Assembly (NCBI GenBank): GCA_903928345.1
Contig: CAIYQO010000194.1
Location: 1-64,000 of the forward strand
Direction: 5' to 3'
DNA length: 64,000 nt
Origin: an uncultured bacterium
Lineage (GTDB): Bacteria > Armatimonadota > Hebobacteria > CAIYQO01
A program made the position numbers and the translations under genes. A model generated the notes under the pieces. It was not told the DNA's origin, searched no databases, and saw only the letters and a list, made by a program, of their open reading frames with translations. Of the stretch, positions 32,892-42,066 are shown in pieces; within the stretch, counting starts at the first letter, position 1; each line of letters starts with the position of its first letter.

Positions 32892-34507
32892 GAAAATTGG
32901 CAAAGCCAGCCGCCAACGACAATACGGCGGTGGCTTACGGCCGGGTTTCGTCCGACGAGCAGGCGGGCAACGCCAGCACACGCGGCCAGCAGGCTGAGGC
33001 CGAGGAATACTGCCTTAACAACAAGCTCGAACTCGCCCACACCTACTTCGACGAGGCGCGGAGCGGCAAGTCGATGGAGGGGCGGGAGCAGCTCAAGCGG
33101 ATGCTGAACGACGCCCGCGCCGGCCGGTTCAGTCATCTGATCGTCTGGAAGCTGACCAGATTGAGCCGCAACCTGGTGGACACGCTGGCGATCATCAAGG
33201 AACTTGACGCGCTGGGCGTCAGCGTCCACAGCATCACCGAGCGGGAATACGACACGTCCACGCCCGCCGGGCGCATGTTCCTGCATATCATGGCGTCGGT
33301 GGCGGAGTTCGAGCGCGAGGCCCTGGTAGAGAACGTCCGCATGGGCATGAAACAACGCGCGCAGGAAGGGGCCTGGATCGGCGCCGAGATGCTGGGCTAC
33401 CGCGTGCCGAAGGAGGCGGCCGACACGGAGGCCGTGGTGAAGGCCGGCCGGCTCATCCCCGTGCCGGCGGAGGCGGACACAGTGCGCCGCATCTTCACCC
33501 TGTACGCGGACGGCAAGGGGCTGAAGGCCATCACCAACCGGCTCAACCACGAGGGCCGCAAGACAAAGCGCGGCGGGTTCTTCAACCCGACGCAGGTGGG
33601 GGCGATTCTGGACAACCCGGCCTACATCGGGCGGGTCCGGGTCAGGTTCTTTGATGCGCATTCCAAGGAAGATAAGGAGTATGTCGTGGACGCCGCCCAC
33701 GAGCCGATCATCGACCGGTCGCTGTGGGACCGCGCGCAGTCGCTCCGCGCCACCAAGGCCACACGCCCCCGGCGGGTGTCCGAGCGCGGGTTCCCACTGA
33801 CGTCGATCCTGCGCTGCCCGGAGTGCGGGGCCGGCATGTCGATGTCACGGACGAGCAACGCGCTGAAAAACGGAGGGTGGTGGGTGCGGTACTACTACTC
33901 GTGCGGCAGGTGGAAGAGCCAGGGAACGGCGGTCTGCCACCAGAACGGCATTGCGGCGGACGTTGCGGAGAAGGCCGTGTTCCGGCGGCTGAAGCGCACC
34001 GTCTCCCACCCGACCCTCCTGCGCGAGATAGTGAAGCGCGTGAATGCCAGCCGGCGCGAGTCGGTACGGCCGCTATCGCAGCGGCTGGCGCTCATCGCGA
34101 AAGAACGGCAGAAGCTGGACGCAGCGCTCGTCAGATACCAGCGCGCCTTCGAGTCCGACGCGCTGGACAGCGCGGAGTTCGGCAGGCGGATGGCCGAGAT
34201 AAAGGGGAGCCTGGCGGGGCTGGACGCCGAGGAATATGAACTGCGCGGGCGGGTGGCGACGAGCGAGGCGTCCGGCCCGGTGTCCTACGAGGTGGTGAAG
34301 ATGATATTGGTTGGCTTCGTAGACCAGCTTCAGCGCTCCGATGGCGACCGTCAGCGCGTGCTGCTGCGGGCGCTGGTGAAGGAGATCACCTTCGAGAAGG
34401 GCAAGGGCATCCAGAGCATCCGCCTGCACCTCCACGAAGGTGTGGCCCTTACGCTCGGTATGGCCGACACGCCGTCCATCACCTCTCCAGTGACCCTGAC
34501 CGTCTGA
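32888..34507 (+). CDS. Large serine recombinase (integrase)
   Basis: The 539-residue protein has an N-terminal resolvase domain with the catalytic serine S21 in YGRVSSDEQ and the RLSRN motif near residue 95, then the recombinase domain (from about 160), a zinc ribbon (LRCPECGAGM..YSCGRW, about 315-350), and a C-terminal coiled-coil region. Such enzymes integrate and excise phages and ICEs between short unlike attP and attB sites. It lies at the right-hand edge of the mobile block. A strong hairpin follows. Confidence 0.94.
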   Translation: MRKLAKPAANDNTAVAYGRVSSDEQAGNASTRGQQAEAEEYCLNNKLELAHTYFDEARSGKSMEGREQLKRMLNDARAGRFSHLIVWKLTRLSRNLVDTLAIIKELDALGVSVHSITEREYDTSTPAGRMFLHIMASVAEFEREALVENVRMGMKQRAQEGAWIGAEMLGYRVPKEAADTEAVVKAGRLIPVPAEADTVRRIFTLYADGKGLKAITNRLNHEGRKTKRGGFFNPTQVGAILDNPAYIGRVRVRFFDAHSKEDKEYVVDAAHEPIIDRSLWDRAQSLRATKATRPRRVSERGFPLTSILRCPECGAGMSMSRTSNALKNGGWWVRYYYSCGRWKSQGTAVCHQNGIAADVAEKAVFRRLKRTVSHPTLLREIVKRVNASRRESVRPLSQRLALIAKERQKLDAALVRYQRAFESDALDSAEFGRRMAEIKGSLAGLDAEEYELRGRVATSEASGPVSYEVVKMILVGFVDQLQRSDGDRQRVLLRALVKEITFEKGKGIQSIRLHLHEGVALTLGMADTPSITSPVTLTV

Positions 34508-34514
34508 CCTTAGC

Positions 34515-34542
34515 GGGCGGGGGCCGATTTTGGCCCCCGCCC
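34515..34542 (+). terminator. Terminator of the recombinase gene
   Basis: GGGCGGGGGCC (34515-34525) pairs exactly with GGCCCCCGCCC (34532-34542) around GATTTT, eight bases past the stop. Confidence 0.65.
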
Positions 34543-34848
34543 TTCACCCACACAACCCCGTATAAACGGCGTGCAGCCCCGCATAACCATCATCCCGCAC
34601 TGATCGCACTGTGGTGGCGCAACCAGGCGTGGACGCCCCATCGGGTGCGCTACGACGTCCTTGGCGGCAGCCGGCGACGGGTTTTGAGAGGGGGTGACGG
34701 GCCGGCAGCGCCCGTCTGCGAGAAGGAAACGGCGATGGACCGTTCTAGGAGTTATCCCTCATCGGTGATATGCTTCACCTTACCGCAACCCCCCACCTTT
34801 TCCCGTTACGCGTGTCAAACCCCGTATTACGCCACCGGAGGTATCCCC
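34543..34848. other. Probable right junction of the mobile element
   Basis: About 300 bases with no ribosome-binding site or recognisable gene, although a frame is open upstream of the next CDS. By position the recombinase attachment site should lie here. I looked for a matching core near 16.1-16.4 and 23.0-23.2 kb and found none by eye. Confidence 0.4.
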
Positions 34849-37800
34849 ATGCGCTCCGTTTTGTGCCTGGTTGGGCTCGTGTTGTCGTCGCTGCCGCTCC
34901 TGGCGGTGACCATCGGCAAACCGGCGAAAAGTCGCGTGCCGGCGTGGGACGTGCGCGGGCCGCTCACGCTGCCGTCGCAGGGGACGGCGTGCCTGGACGC
35001 CACGGCGGACGGGCGCTTTTGCGCGGTGGGCACTATCGCCATGCCGGGCGACGCGCAACTGTTCCTGCTCGACGACACCGGGCACGTGGTGGAGGCGCAT
35101 CCGGTGGGGGAGCGCGGGGTGACTGAGGTGGCGGTCGGCGACAATGGCGCGTTCGTCGCCGCGTTGGTCGGCGTTCCCGCAGGCACGGCGGGGGACATCC
35201 CCGTGGTGAAGCTCTTCGTCGACGGCAAGCCGGCGCCGCTGAACAACGACTTCGTGCCCGGCTTCCGCGCCTTGTTCCACTACGGCGACCATTCCAACCA
35301 CCTGGGGCATCAGCTGCAGGCGGTGGGCGACCGGCTGGCCATCGGCGGGGCGTCGGAAGTGGCATGGGTCACGCCGCGCACCGGCGTCATGAACCGAGCG
35401 CCGCTGGGCAAGGTCGGCGCGGGGGAGTTGTCTACTTTCGCCTGCGCCGCCGACGGGCACGCGGTGGTGGGGCGCGCCGTGGGCAAAGATGCCGGCAAAG
35501 CGCTGGGCGTGCTGGGGCCGACCGGCGCGCTGTGGAGCATAGCGCCGGGTGACGAGGACGGCCCGGCCCTCGATTTTGGCGTCTACGGCCCGGCGGCGGG
35601 CAAGCCGATAGATACCCGCGTATGGGCGCCGCTCTCGGTGGCGATGGGCCGCGACGGCGCGCGTTGCGCGGCGGCGGAATACCCGGGCTGGAGCCGCCAC
35701 TTCCCGCGCGGCGACGACTACGGGTTGCATTACCCCGCCGCGCGTCCGGCGATCAGCGTGTATGACGCGGCGGGCGCCGTGCTCTGCCACGTCGACCCGG
35801 CGAAACTCGACCCGGGCTGGTACGATTTGGCCTTCACCGCCGACGGCGCGCGGCTGCTCATCTACCCGCATAGCTACCCGTCGCAAGGCCTCGGCGGCGT
35901 GGGCTTTCTGCCCGCCGACCTGCCCGCGCATACGCTGTACGTGCTCACCATCGCCGACGGCACTGTGGCGCCCGTCACCTTCCCCGACGCCGTCGCGGGG
36001 GTGGCGGAGGCCAATGGCCGGCTGGCGGTAAGCTGCTGGAACGGCACACTCTACCTGCTCGACGCGGCGCTCAAACCGCTGCACGAAATCGACCTGGGTG
36101 CCGCCGCGCTGCTGCGCGCCTCCACCGACGGATCGCGTATCCTCGCCGCGGGCACGGACGGGGTGGTGCACGGCCTCGACGCCGACGGCCACGCGCGCTG
36201 GCGCACCGACCTGCATGCCGTGGCGCCGCCGGGGGTGAAGCCGTGGACGCTGAACCAGACGGCGCGCAAAATCGGCGACGTGTGGGCGAAAAGCACGCAG
36301 CGCACGCACAGCGACATGGGCAATCAGTATTACATCGAGGCGCCGGACGGCATCCTGCTCATCGATCCCAACTCCGGGCTCTCCATCGAGCAGAACTTCG
36401 CACAGATGCGCGCGGCGGGGTTGGACCCGCTGCGCGTGAAGTATATCCTGCTCACCCATGAGCACGGCGATCATGCCCCCGGCGCCTATCTCTGGCGCCT
36501 GCTCACCGGCGCGCAGGTGGTCTCCTCGCCGGAGATGGCCACCAGCCTGCAGCACCACATCCCCACCGGCACCGGCTACGGCTTCCACCCGCCGCAGCCC
36601 ACCGACATCATCGTCGACAAGGAGCGGACCCTCGACCTGGCCGGGTTGCCCGTCACCGTGATCCACCTGCCCGGGCACACCTACGGCTCCCTCGGCTACA
36701 TCTTTATGTATAAGGGCAAGCGTTACGCGGCCTTGGGCGACCTGATTATGCCCGGTGGTACGCTGGGGTATGCCGGCTCGGTGGACTTCAGCGCGGCGGA
36801 CGTGCTGGCCAGTCTGCGCAAGCTGGGAACGTACAAGCCGGACATCATCCTGGGCGGGCACGGCCAGGGCGATCCGAGCGAGTTCATCGGCAAGGGCATC
36901 GCCGCCGGCGTGGCGACGGGGTGGGGGCACATGACGCCGGAGCAGCCCGACCCGATGTATGCCTTCACGCGGAAGAACTACCTCATTACCGCCTGGCGAC
37001 AACCGATTTATGCGGCGGCTTTCGGGGATATTGACGGCGATGGCAACGCGGATGCCGCGGTGCTGGTGCGCGACGGTGGGCGTGTCGTAGTGCAACTCTT
37101 CCGCAACGCGGACGGCACGCTGCCCACCGTGCCCGACGCCGTCGTGGAGGTGCCTGGCTTTACACCGGACAGCATGTCCAAGTTGCGCATCGTGCACCTG
37201 ACCCCCGGCCCCGCCGCCGACCTGGTGGTCACCGCGGAGTTGGGCAGCGCGCTGCTGCTGGCGCAGGAGGGCAAGCTCGCGTATAAGGTGCTCCCGCTGC
37301 CCGGCACGCGCCTTACCCAGGTGCTGGTGAGCGATTTCCCGGGCGACGGCCACAAAGGCCTCGTGCTCGGTGGGCGCTTCGTCGGGCGCTTCTACCTCGC
37401 CACGGTGACCGATGGCGGGGTCAAAATGAACGCGGGCACGCCCACCGCGTGCAGCTTTGACATGGCGCTGGCGGACATTTTCGGTGACGGCAAGCCGGCG
37501 CTCGTCACCGCCGCCGGGGAGATCTTCCCGCGCACCGCCACCGGCTTCGCCGACACGCCGGCCTTCAAGCTCGCTGTGCCCTCCGCCGATGGGTGGAACT
37601 ACCTGGCCGCGGCGGATTTCAACGGCGACGGCAAGCCCGACGTGGCGCTGCTGGCGAATACCCCCACTGCGGGCGCGCGGCTCTTCGTCTACTACCACAC
37701 CGGCGACGCCACGCGTCCCTACGCGGAGAAGCCTGACCTGGACGTGGTGCTGCCGAAGGCCTTCGTGAACCGTGACGGCCCGACGGTGGGCGACTGGGAC

Positions 37801-38031
37801 GGCGACGGCATCCCCGACCTGATCGTGCAGGGGCCGGAGGGCGCGGTGGTGGTGCCGGGCGGCAAGGGCGGCCTCGACCCCGCGCACACGACGCGCATCC
37901 CCCTCGACTATAACCCACACTTCGACACCAAGCTGGCGGTCGGCGACTTCACCGGCCACGGCAAGGCGGAACTCGCGGGGTGGGGCGCCACCTTCGTCGG
38001 CGCGACGGGAGTATATATATGGACGCGGTAA
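34849..38031 (+). CDS. Secreted fusion: beta-propeller, metallo-beta-lactamase-fold hydrolase and FG-GAP/VCBS repeats
   Basis: The start at 34849 gives a signal peptide (VLCLVGLVLSSLPLLAV) with GGAGG seven bases upstream. Of 1,060 residues, about 40-460 are propeller-like (FTADGARLLIYP, TDGSRILAAGTDG). Residues 480-690 are a metallo-beta-lactamase domain with all ligands: H537-E-H539-G-D541-H542, H610 (LPGHTYGS), D631 (LGDLIMPGG) and H671 (LGGHGQGD). Residues 720-1060 are calcium-binding FG-GAP-type repeats (GDIDGDGNADAAV, ADFNGDGKPDVAL, GDWDGDGIPDLIV). An extracellular hydrolase tethered by repeats is implied; the substrate is unknown. Confidence 0.88.
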   Translation: MRSVLCLVGLVLSSLPLLAVTIGKPAKSRVPAWDVRGPLTLPSQGTACLDATADGRFCAVGTIAMPGDAQLFLLDDTGHVVEAHPVGERGVTEVAVGDNGAFVAALVGVPAGTAGDIPVVKLFVDGKPAPLNNDFVPGFRALFHYGDHSNHLGHQLQAVGDRLAIGGASEVAWVTPRTGVMNRAPLGKVGAGELSTFACAADGHAVVGRAVGKDAGKALGVLGPTGALWSIAPGDEDGPALDFGVYGPAAGKPIDTRVWAPLSVAMGRDGARCAAAEYPGWSRHFPRGDDYGLHYPAARPAISVYDAAGAVLCHVDPAKLDPGWYDLAFTADGARLLIYPHSYPSQGLGGVGFLPADLPAHTLYVLTIADGTVAPVTFPDAVAGVAEANGRLAVSCWNGTLYLLDAALKPLHEIDLGAAALLRASTDGSRILAAGTDGVVHGLDADGHARWRTDLHAVAPPGVKPWTLNQTARKIGDVWAKSTQRTHSDMGNQYYIEAPDGILLIDPNSGLSIEQNFAQMRAAGLDPLRVKYILLTHEHGDHAPGAYLWRLLTGAQVVSSPEMATSLQHHIPTGTGYGFHPPQPTDIIVDKERTLDLAGLPVTVIHLPGHTYGSLGYIFMYKGKRYAALGDLIMPGGTLGYAGSVDFSAADVLASLRKLGTYKPDIILGGHGQGDPSEFIGKGIAAGVATGWGHMTPEQPDPMYAFTRKNYLITAWRQPIYAAAFGDIDGDGNADAAVLVRDGGRVVVQLFRNADGTLPTVPDAVVEVPGFTPDSMSKLRIVHLTPGPAADLVVTAELGSALLLAQEGKLAYKVLPLPGTRLTQVLVSDFPGDGHKGLVLGGRFVGRFYLATVTDGGVKMNAGTPTACSFDMALADIFGDGKPALVTAAGEIFPRTATGFADTPAFKLAVPSADGWNYLAAADFNGDGKPDVALLANTPTAGARLFVYYHTGDATRPYAEKPDLDVVLPKAFVNRDGPTVGDWDGDGIPDLIVQGPEGAVVVPGGKGGLDPAHTTRIPLDYNPHFDTKLAVGDFTGHGKAELAGWGATFVGATGVYIWTR

Positions 38032-38720
38032 CGATCCGGCGGAAGGGGTGGCTGCTGCTCGGGGTGCTGCTGCTCGCGGCGCTGGCCGTCGTCTACGCCT
38101 GCTGTTTCCGCTATCGCGCGGTGATGGTGGGCGGGGTGCTGGTACACCGGCACGTCTTCACCACCATGTTCTGGGTCGGCGAGGCGGCGACGGCCGACAA
38201 CGACTACATCTCCAACTCGCAGAGCGCGTGGGACGATAACTGGCGCACGCACTTCGGCGGCACCGATGACCCGCAGGCGCGTCACGGCTGGCTGCCCGCC
38301 GCCTTCACCCCGCGCGAGAACCCCTTCTACTGCGCGCTGCCTTACAACGACTACACCGACAACAACGCGCGCAAGCCGGAGGCCGCGCATATCATCCCGT
38401 GGGGACGCATCTGGCCCGGGGGCACGTCGCTGTGCAAAAACCACTGGGTGCAGATCACCGCCCACGGCCGCACCGTGTATGCGCAATGGGAGGACAGCGG
38501 ACCGTTTGAGTATAACGACGCCGCCTACGTCTTCGGCACCCGCCCGCCCGCCAGCACGCATTTCCTCCACGCCGGCCTGGATGTTTCCCCCGCGGTGAAC
38601 GACTATCTGCACCTGGGCAACGGCTGGTTCACCGACTGGCACTTCGTCAACGCCCACGACGTACCCCCCGGCCCGTGGCGGGAGGTGGTGACGAAGCGGG
38701 AGATTAGCTGGGGGAAGTGA
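38019..38720 (+). CDS. Anchored protein with double-psi beta-barrel-like domain
   Basis: The 233-residue product has one N-terminal membrane helix (residues 9-25). The body contains NPFYCALPYND, a second Cys in SLCKNHWVQI, then HGRTVYAQWEDSGPF and GLDVSPAVNDYL, which resembles the DPBB fold of RlpA- and expansin-like proteins (xVxxxWxDxGP..DLS). A cell-wall role is therefore plausible. The ATG overlaps the end of the fusion gene by 13 bases, so the two are coupled. Confidence 0.65.
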   Translation: MDAVTIRRKGWLLLGVLLLAALAVVYACCFRYRAVMVGGVLVHRHVFTTMFWVGEAATADNDYISNSQSAWDDNWRTHFGGTDDPQARHGWLPAAFTPRENPFYCALPYNDYTDNNARKPEAAHIIPWGRIWPGGTSLCKNHWVQITAHGRTVYAQWEDSGPFEYNDAAYVFGTRPPASTHFLHAGLDVSPAVNDYLHLGNGWFTDWHFVNAHDVPPGPWREVVTKREISWGK

Positions 38721-38790
38721 ATTCCTTCGTCCCGTACCTGTTCACGATAACTTGATCCGATGGAGCAGCGAGCAAAGGGTGGCGAGATTT

Positions 38791-38947
38791 TTTGGAGGGC
38801 GAGCGTCCCCGCGAGCCGCGCGCGTGATATCCGTGCATGACAGACAAAAACGGCCTGTGCGTAAGAACTGCTCTCACGCACAGGCCGTCTGGCATTTTCG
38901 ACCACGGGGCACCCGCACGCGGCTCGCGGGGACGCTCGCCCTCCCAA
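38791..38947. repeat. Nested hairpin element D
   Basis: Outer arms start with GGAGGGCGAGCGTCCCCGCG near 38795 and end with the complement at 38944. Inside is a separate perfect 13-base stem, ACGGCCTGTGCGT (38850-38862) with ACGCACAGGCCGT (38876-38888). It fills the gap between convergent genes and no ORF is credible. Confidence 0.75.
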
Positions 38948-39007
38948 AGTTGCCACATCGTTTCTCTGTGGGTTCCATCGGCATAGACATGCGACGGCGC
39001 CCATGCC

Positions 39008-39406
39008 TTACGGTTCCGGGAACGACTTCTCCCCCGTCAGTCGTTTTTCGAAGAGGCGGGCGACGACGTAGCGGCGGATGAAGCCGAGGTTGTTGAAGAG
39101 GCGGATGATGAGGGCCACCATGATGGCGGTGGCGATGGGGCTCTCCTGGCGCAGCGCGGTGCCGAGGTAGAGCACTCCGGCGCACAGCAGGGCGTTGGTG
39201 AAGAAGCCGGAGACGAAGACGCGGTCGTTGAATTTGCCTTCGATGGCGGAGCGGATGGCGCCGACGATGGAGTCCACGCCCGCCATCACGGCGACGGCGA
39301 GATACGGCGCGTATTCGGCCAGGTTACCCGTTTTCAGGTGGGAGACGTAGGAGGGCAGGAAGACCGCCAGAAATCCCACGATCAACGAGAGCACCGGGAG
39401 CCACAT
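39008..39406 (-). CDS. sbp: Small basic protein (DUF1290, Sbp)
   Basis: DUF1290 proteins are small membrane proteins encoded next to ftsQ/divIB and DUF881 genes in Gram-positive-type bacteria; their function is not settled. The 132 residues show the hallmarks: MWLPVLSLIVGFL, YAPYLAVAVMAGVDSIVGAIRS, EGKFNDRVFVSGFFTNALL, and RLFNNLGFIRR. About four membrane helices. It follows the DUF881 gene by three bases on the minus strand. Confidence 0.9.
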   Translation of the reverse strand: MWLPVLSLIVGFLAVFLPSYVSHLKTGNLAEYAPYLAVAVMAGVDSIVGAIRSAIEGKFNDRVFVSGFFTNALLCAGVLYLGTALRQESPIATAIMVALIIRLFNNLGFIRRYVVARLFEKRLTGEKSFPEP

Positions 39407-39409
39407 CGG

Positions 39410-40153
39410 CTACTCCTCTTTCTTCGGCGGCGCGTCCTTCGCCACTTTGGTGAAACTCAACGGCGGCAACACGGTGATCGCCGGCAGTTGAATGTTATCC
39501 CGCTTCTCGATTTCGATGCGCATGCCCAGCGGTTTGAGCTGGTCGATCACCCCGTAGGGCAGGTTGGCGGCGCCGTACAGCGCATCCACCTTGCCGATGG
39601 CGCGCACGGTGAAGGGGGCGCTGATAGGCGTGTTGTTTACGTAAATCACCGGTCCCACGCAGCGCACCGCGGTGCTGTTCACCACGCGCTGGTCGTTGAG
39701 GCCCAGCGCCTCCGCGCCGGCAACGCGCAGCTCGTTGAGGAGCATGAGCAGGTCCACATCGTGGGTGATCAGGGCGTTGGGATTCACGTCGCCGGGATTT
39801 TTCGACGACTGATTCGTATCGTCGATGGTGATGACGATCCCCGGCCCCTGCACCGGGGTGACGCCGGTGCGGATGTGCAGTTCGGTGATTTCTTTTTGCA
39901 CGGCCTCGGTGCTGGCGCCCTTCACCAGCGCGTCGATGCGCGCGTTGAGTTTGGAGACGGTATCCTGCTGCTCCTCGTTCTGCTTGCGCAGGTGGCGAAT
40001 CACCTCTTCCGGCCGCATGTTCGTTTCGCCGTCGCCTTGTGCGGAGGCCGAGCTGAGGTAGAGCACGGCGATGAGCACGCCCAGTACCAGCGACACCACC
40101 GTTAACGGCACCACCCAGGGCTCCGGTTTGCCCAGGGGGATCTGCATCTTCAT
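39410..40153 (-). CDS. DUF881-family protein (YlxW/YlxX-like)
   Basis: 247 residues: one N-terminal membrane helix (16-35), a coiled coil (about 45-80), then the DUF881 domain with VQGPGIVITIDD, LLMLLNELRVAGAEALGLNDQRV, INNT-like VYVNNTPISAPFTVRAIG and LKPLGMRIEIEKRD. The family sits in division operons and its biochemical role is unknown. Its ATG overlaps the ftsQ stop (ATGA). Confidence 0.92.
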   Translation of the reverse strand: MKMQIPLGKPEPWVVPLTVVSLVLGVLIAVLYLSSASAQGDGETNMRPEEVIRHLRKQNEEQQDTVSKLNARIDALVKGASTEAVQKEITELHIRTGVTPVQGPGIVITIDDTNQSSKNPGDVNPNALITHDVDLLMLLNELRVAGAEALGLNDQRVVNSTAVRCVGPVIYVNNTPISAPFTVRAIGKVDALYGAANLPYGVIDQLKPLGMRIEIEKRDNIQLPAITVLPPLSFTKVAKDAPPKKEE

Positions 40154-41037
40154 GGTGGGCTTATCTCCTGTCCCGTCGGCGTCGGGACGCCCCCGGGCAT
40201 CTTCGGCTTGTACGCCGCGCCCAGGTCGGTTAACTTCGTCAATACGCGCACGTCGATATAATCCAGCCCGTCCAACGGATACCCCGCTACGCTGGCGCGC
40301 AGGATCACCTCATGCATCGCCTGCACCTTCACCGCCAGGTTGTCCGGCTGGCCGAGAAAGACCCGCGTGCCCGGGCGCAGCACCAGCGTGAGGCCGCCGT
40401 GAGCGTCCAGTTTGACGCGCGTCACGTCGATCACCGCGTCGCCGCTTTGCGCGCGCAGCGTGGCCAGCATGTCCAGCACCGACTGCGTCTCCGGCTGCGT
40501 CAGGTGCGCGCCGAAGGGGGCGGTCATCGCCGCCGGGGGCAACCCTTCCACCGCGGGAACGGGGATGGTCGGCGCCGGGTCGCGCGTGAAGAGGATGCCG
40601 TGGGTGTCCAGGTAGCGCGGCGGATCGGTGTAGCCCAGCCGGCACACCGCCTGGCGCTCCTGCACCGCCACCACCAGCTCGCCGATCTCCCCCCAGTGCA
40701 CCTGGGCGCTTTCCACCCGCGGCTCACCGCACACCCGTGCCGCCAGCGCGTGCTTCGCGGTGCGGTAGAAGTTGCTGTGCGGATCGCGCAGGTTGACGAG
40801 GCGGATCACGTCGTTATCGCTGAGGGTCTCGGTGCCCGTGACGCTGATGCGGGAGATCCAGAAGCGCGGAGAGAAGCAGATGGCGGTGATGACCTCGAGG
40901 GCGAGGAGCGCGAGCAGCACGCCCACCACCGACCAAAGCAGCCGCACATACCGCATATGCTTGCGGTATTTCCGCTGCACCGATTGGCGGCGCAGGCGGG
41001 CGACTTCCGGGTTCATGGGTGGGAGCGGCGTATACAT
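40150..41037 (-). CDS. ftsQ: Cell division protein FtsQ/DivIB (POTRA domain)
   Basis: A 295-residue bitopic protein: basic cytoplasmic tail, one membrane helix (about residues 33-52), a POTRA domain beginning ISRISVTGTETLSDNDVIRLVNL, and an FtsQ-type beta domain with VQERQAVCRLGY and YLDTHGILF. FtsQ links division proteins in the periplasm. The start is uncertain: 41016, 41037 and 41055 are all possible and none has a well-spaced ribosome-binding site. It lies between ddl and the DUF881 gene; ftsA and ftsZ are not here. Confidence 0.85.
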   Translation of the reverse strand: MYTPLPPMNPEVARLRRQSVQRKYRKHMRYVRLLWSVVGVLLALLALEVITAICFSPRFWISRISVTGTETLSDNDVIRLVNLRDPHSNFYRTAKHALAARVCGEPRVESAQVHWGEIGELVVAVQERQAVCRLGYTDPPRYLDTHGILFTRDPAPTIPVPAVEGLPPAAMTAPFGAHLTQPETQSVLDMLATLRAQSGDAVIDVTRVKLDAHGGLTLVLRPGTRVFLGQPDNLAVKVQAMHEVILRASVAGYPLDGLDYIDVRVLTKLTDLGAAYKPKMPGGVPTPTGQEISPP

Positions 41038-41096
41038 GGCTCGTTGGGTGAACATCCCTCCGGTGTTGCGGCAGTTGTACCCGGCTGCCGCGGTAT

Positions 41097-42026
41097 TTAT
41101 CCGGCCAGCGCGTCGGCGATGAGCCGATCGAGCAGCGCGGGAAAGGAGATCCCGGCCGTCCGCGCGGAGAGCGGCAGCAGGCTGGTGTCCGTCATGCCCG
41201 GCAGCGTGTTCGTCTCCAGCACGTACAGGCCGTCGTCGGCGACGATGATGTCGGTGCGCGACACGCTGCGGCACCCCAGCACGGCGTGCGCGTGCAGGGC
41301 GAGTTCCGCCGCCAGCGTGCGCGTCGCGTCATCGAGGCGTGCCGGGCAGATCTCTTCGGTGGCGCCGGGCGTGTATTTATTTTCGTAATCGTAAAAGCCC
41401 GTCTTCGGCACGATTTCGATCTCGGGCAGCGCCGTCGGCGGCACGCCGAGTACCGGCACGCTGATCTCCATGCCGACGATGAAGCGCTCTACCACCAGCG
41501 TGGTGTCGTAGCGCGCCGCCAGCGTCAGGGCGGGCAGCAGGCCGGCGTCGTCGCGCACGATGCTGATGCCGATGGTCGACCCCTCGTTGGCCGGCTTCAC
41601 CACGCAAGGCACGCCCAGCGCCGCGCGCACATCAGCCGCGGCGTCGTCCACGGTGGTGACGGTCAGGTCCAGGTCGAGACCGGGTGGTACGGGGATGCCG
41701 GCGTCGCGGAAGAGCGCCCGCGCCACGCCTTTGTGCATGGCCGCCGCGCTGGCGAGCACGCCGGAGCCGGTGTAGGGGAGGCCGAGGAGTTCGAGTAGCG
41801 CCTGCACGCGGCCGTCTTCGCCGACGGGGCCGTGCAGGGCGAGCACCACGACGTCCACCGTCCCGCGCAGCGCCAGCAGCGCCGCCGGGTCGCCGGTGAA
41901 GTCCACGGGGGTGACAAGGTAGCCGGGGCGATCCAGCGCCCGCGCCATATTGGCGCCGCTGCGCAGCGATACGTCCCGCTCGCTGGACGTGCCGCCCATC
42001 ACGACGGCCACGCGAAGAGTCTCCAT
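41097..42026 (-). CDS. ddl: D-alanine--D-alanine ligase
   Basis: Makes the D-Ala-D-Ala end of the peptidoglycan stem peptide with ATP. The 309 residues show VVMGGTSSERDVSLRSG, LHGPVGEDGRVQALLELLGLPYTGS, the ATP-grasp VVKPANEGSTIGIS, SRTDIIV and LETNTLPGMTDTS. Length is typical. I use the ATG at 42026; a TTG at 42038 adds four residues. It heads the minus-strand division cluster and is divergent from nadA. Confidence 0.95.
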   Translation of the reverse strand: METLRVAVVMGGTSSERDVSLRSGANMARALDRPGYLVTPVDFTGDPAALLALRGTVDVVVLALHGPVGEDGRVQALLELLGLPYTGSGVLASAAAMHKGVARALFRDAGIPVPPGLDLDLTVTTVDDAAADVRAALGVPCVVKPANEGSTIGISIVRDDAGLLPALTLAARYDTTLVVERFIVGMEISVPVLGVPPTALPEIEIVPKTGFYDYENKYTPGATEEICPARLDDATRTLAAELALHAHAVLGCRSVSRTDIIVADDGLYVLETNTLPGMTDTSLLPLSARTAGISFPALLDRLIADALAG

Positions 42027-42066
42027 ATCCGCTTCCAAATTCCTTCGAATGAGCTGTGACTACTAT

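Noticed and set aside
23030-34620. attL/attR direct repeats at the element ends
   Set aside because: I found no convincing shared core by eye; serine recombinase cores can be two bases, so this is undecided rather than excluded.
34543-34848. Upstream open frame of the MBL fusion gene as a coding extension
   Set aside because: The extension precedes a clear signal peptide and a GGAGG site at 34849, and its sequence has no domain.
34780-37959. A 1,059-codon minus-strand ORF
   Set aside because: It lies fully opposite the propeller/MBL/FG-GAP gene, is rich in His, Arg and Val repeats typical of antisense of GC-rich codons, and has no domain or start signal.
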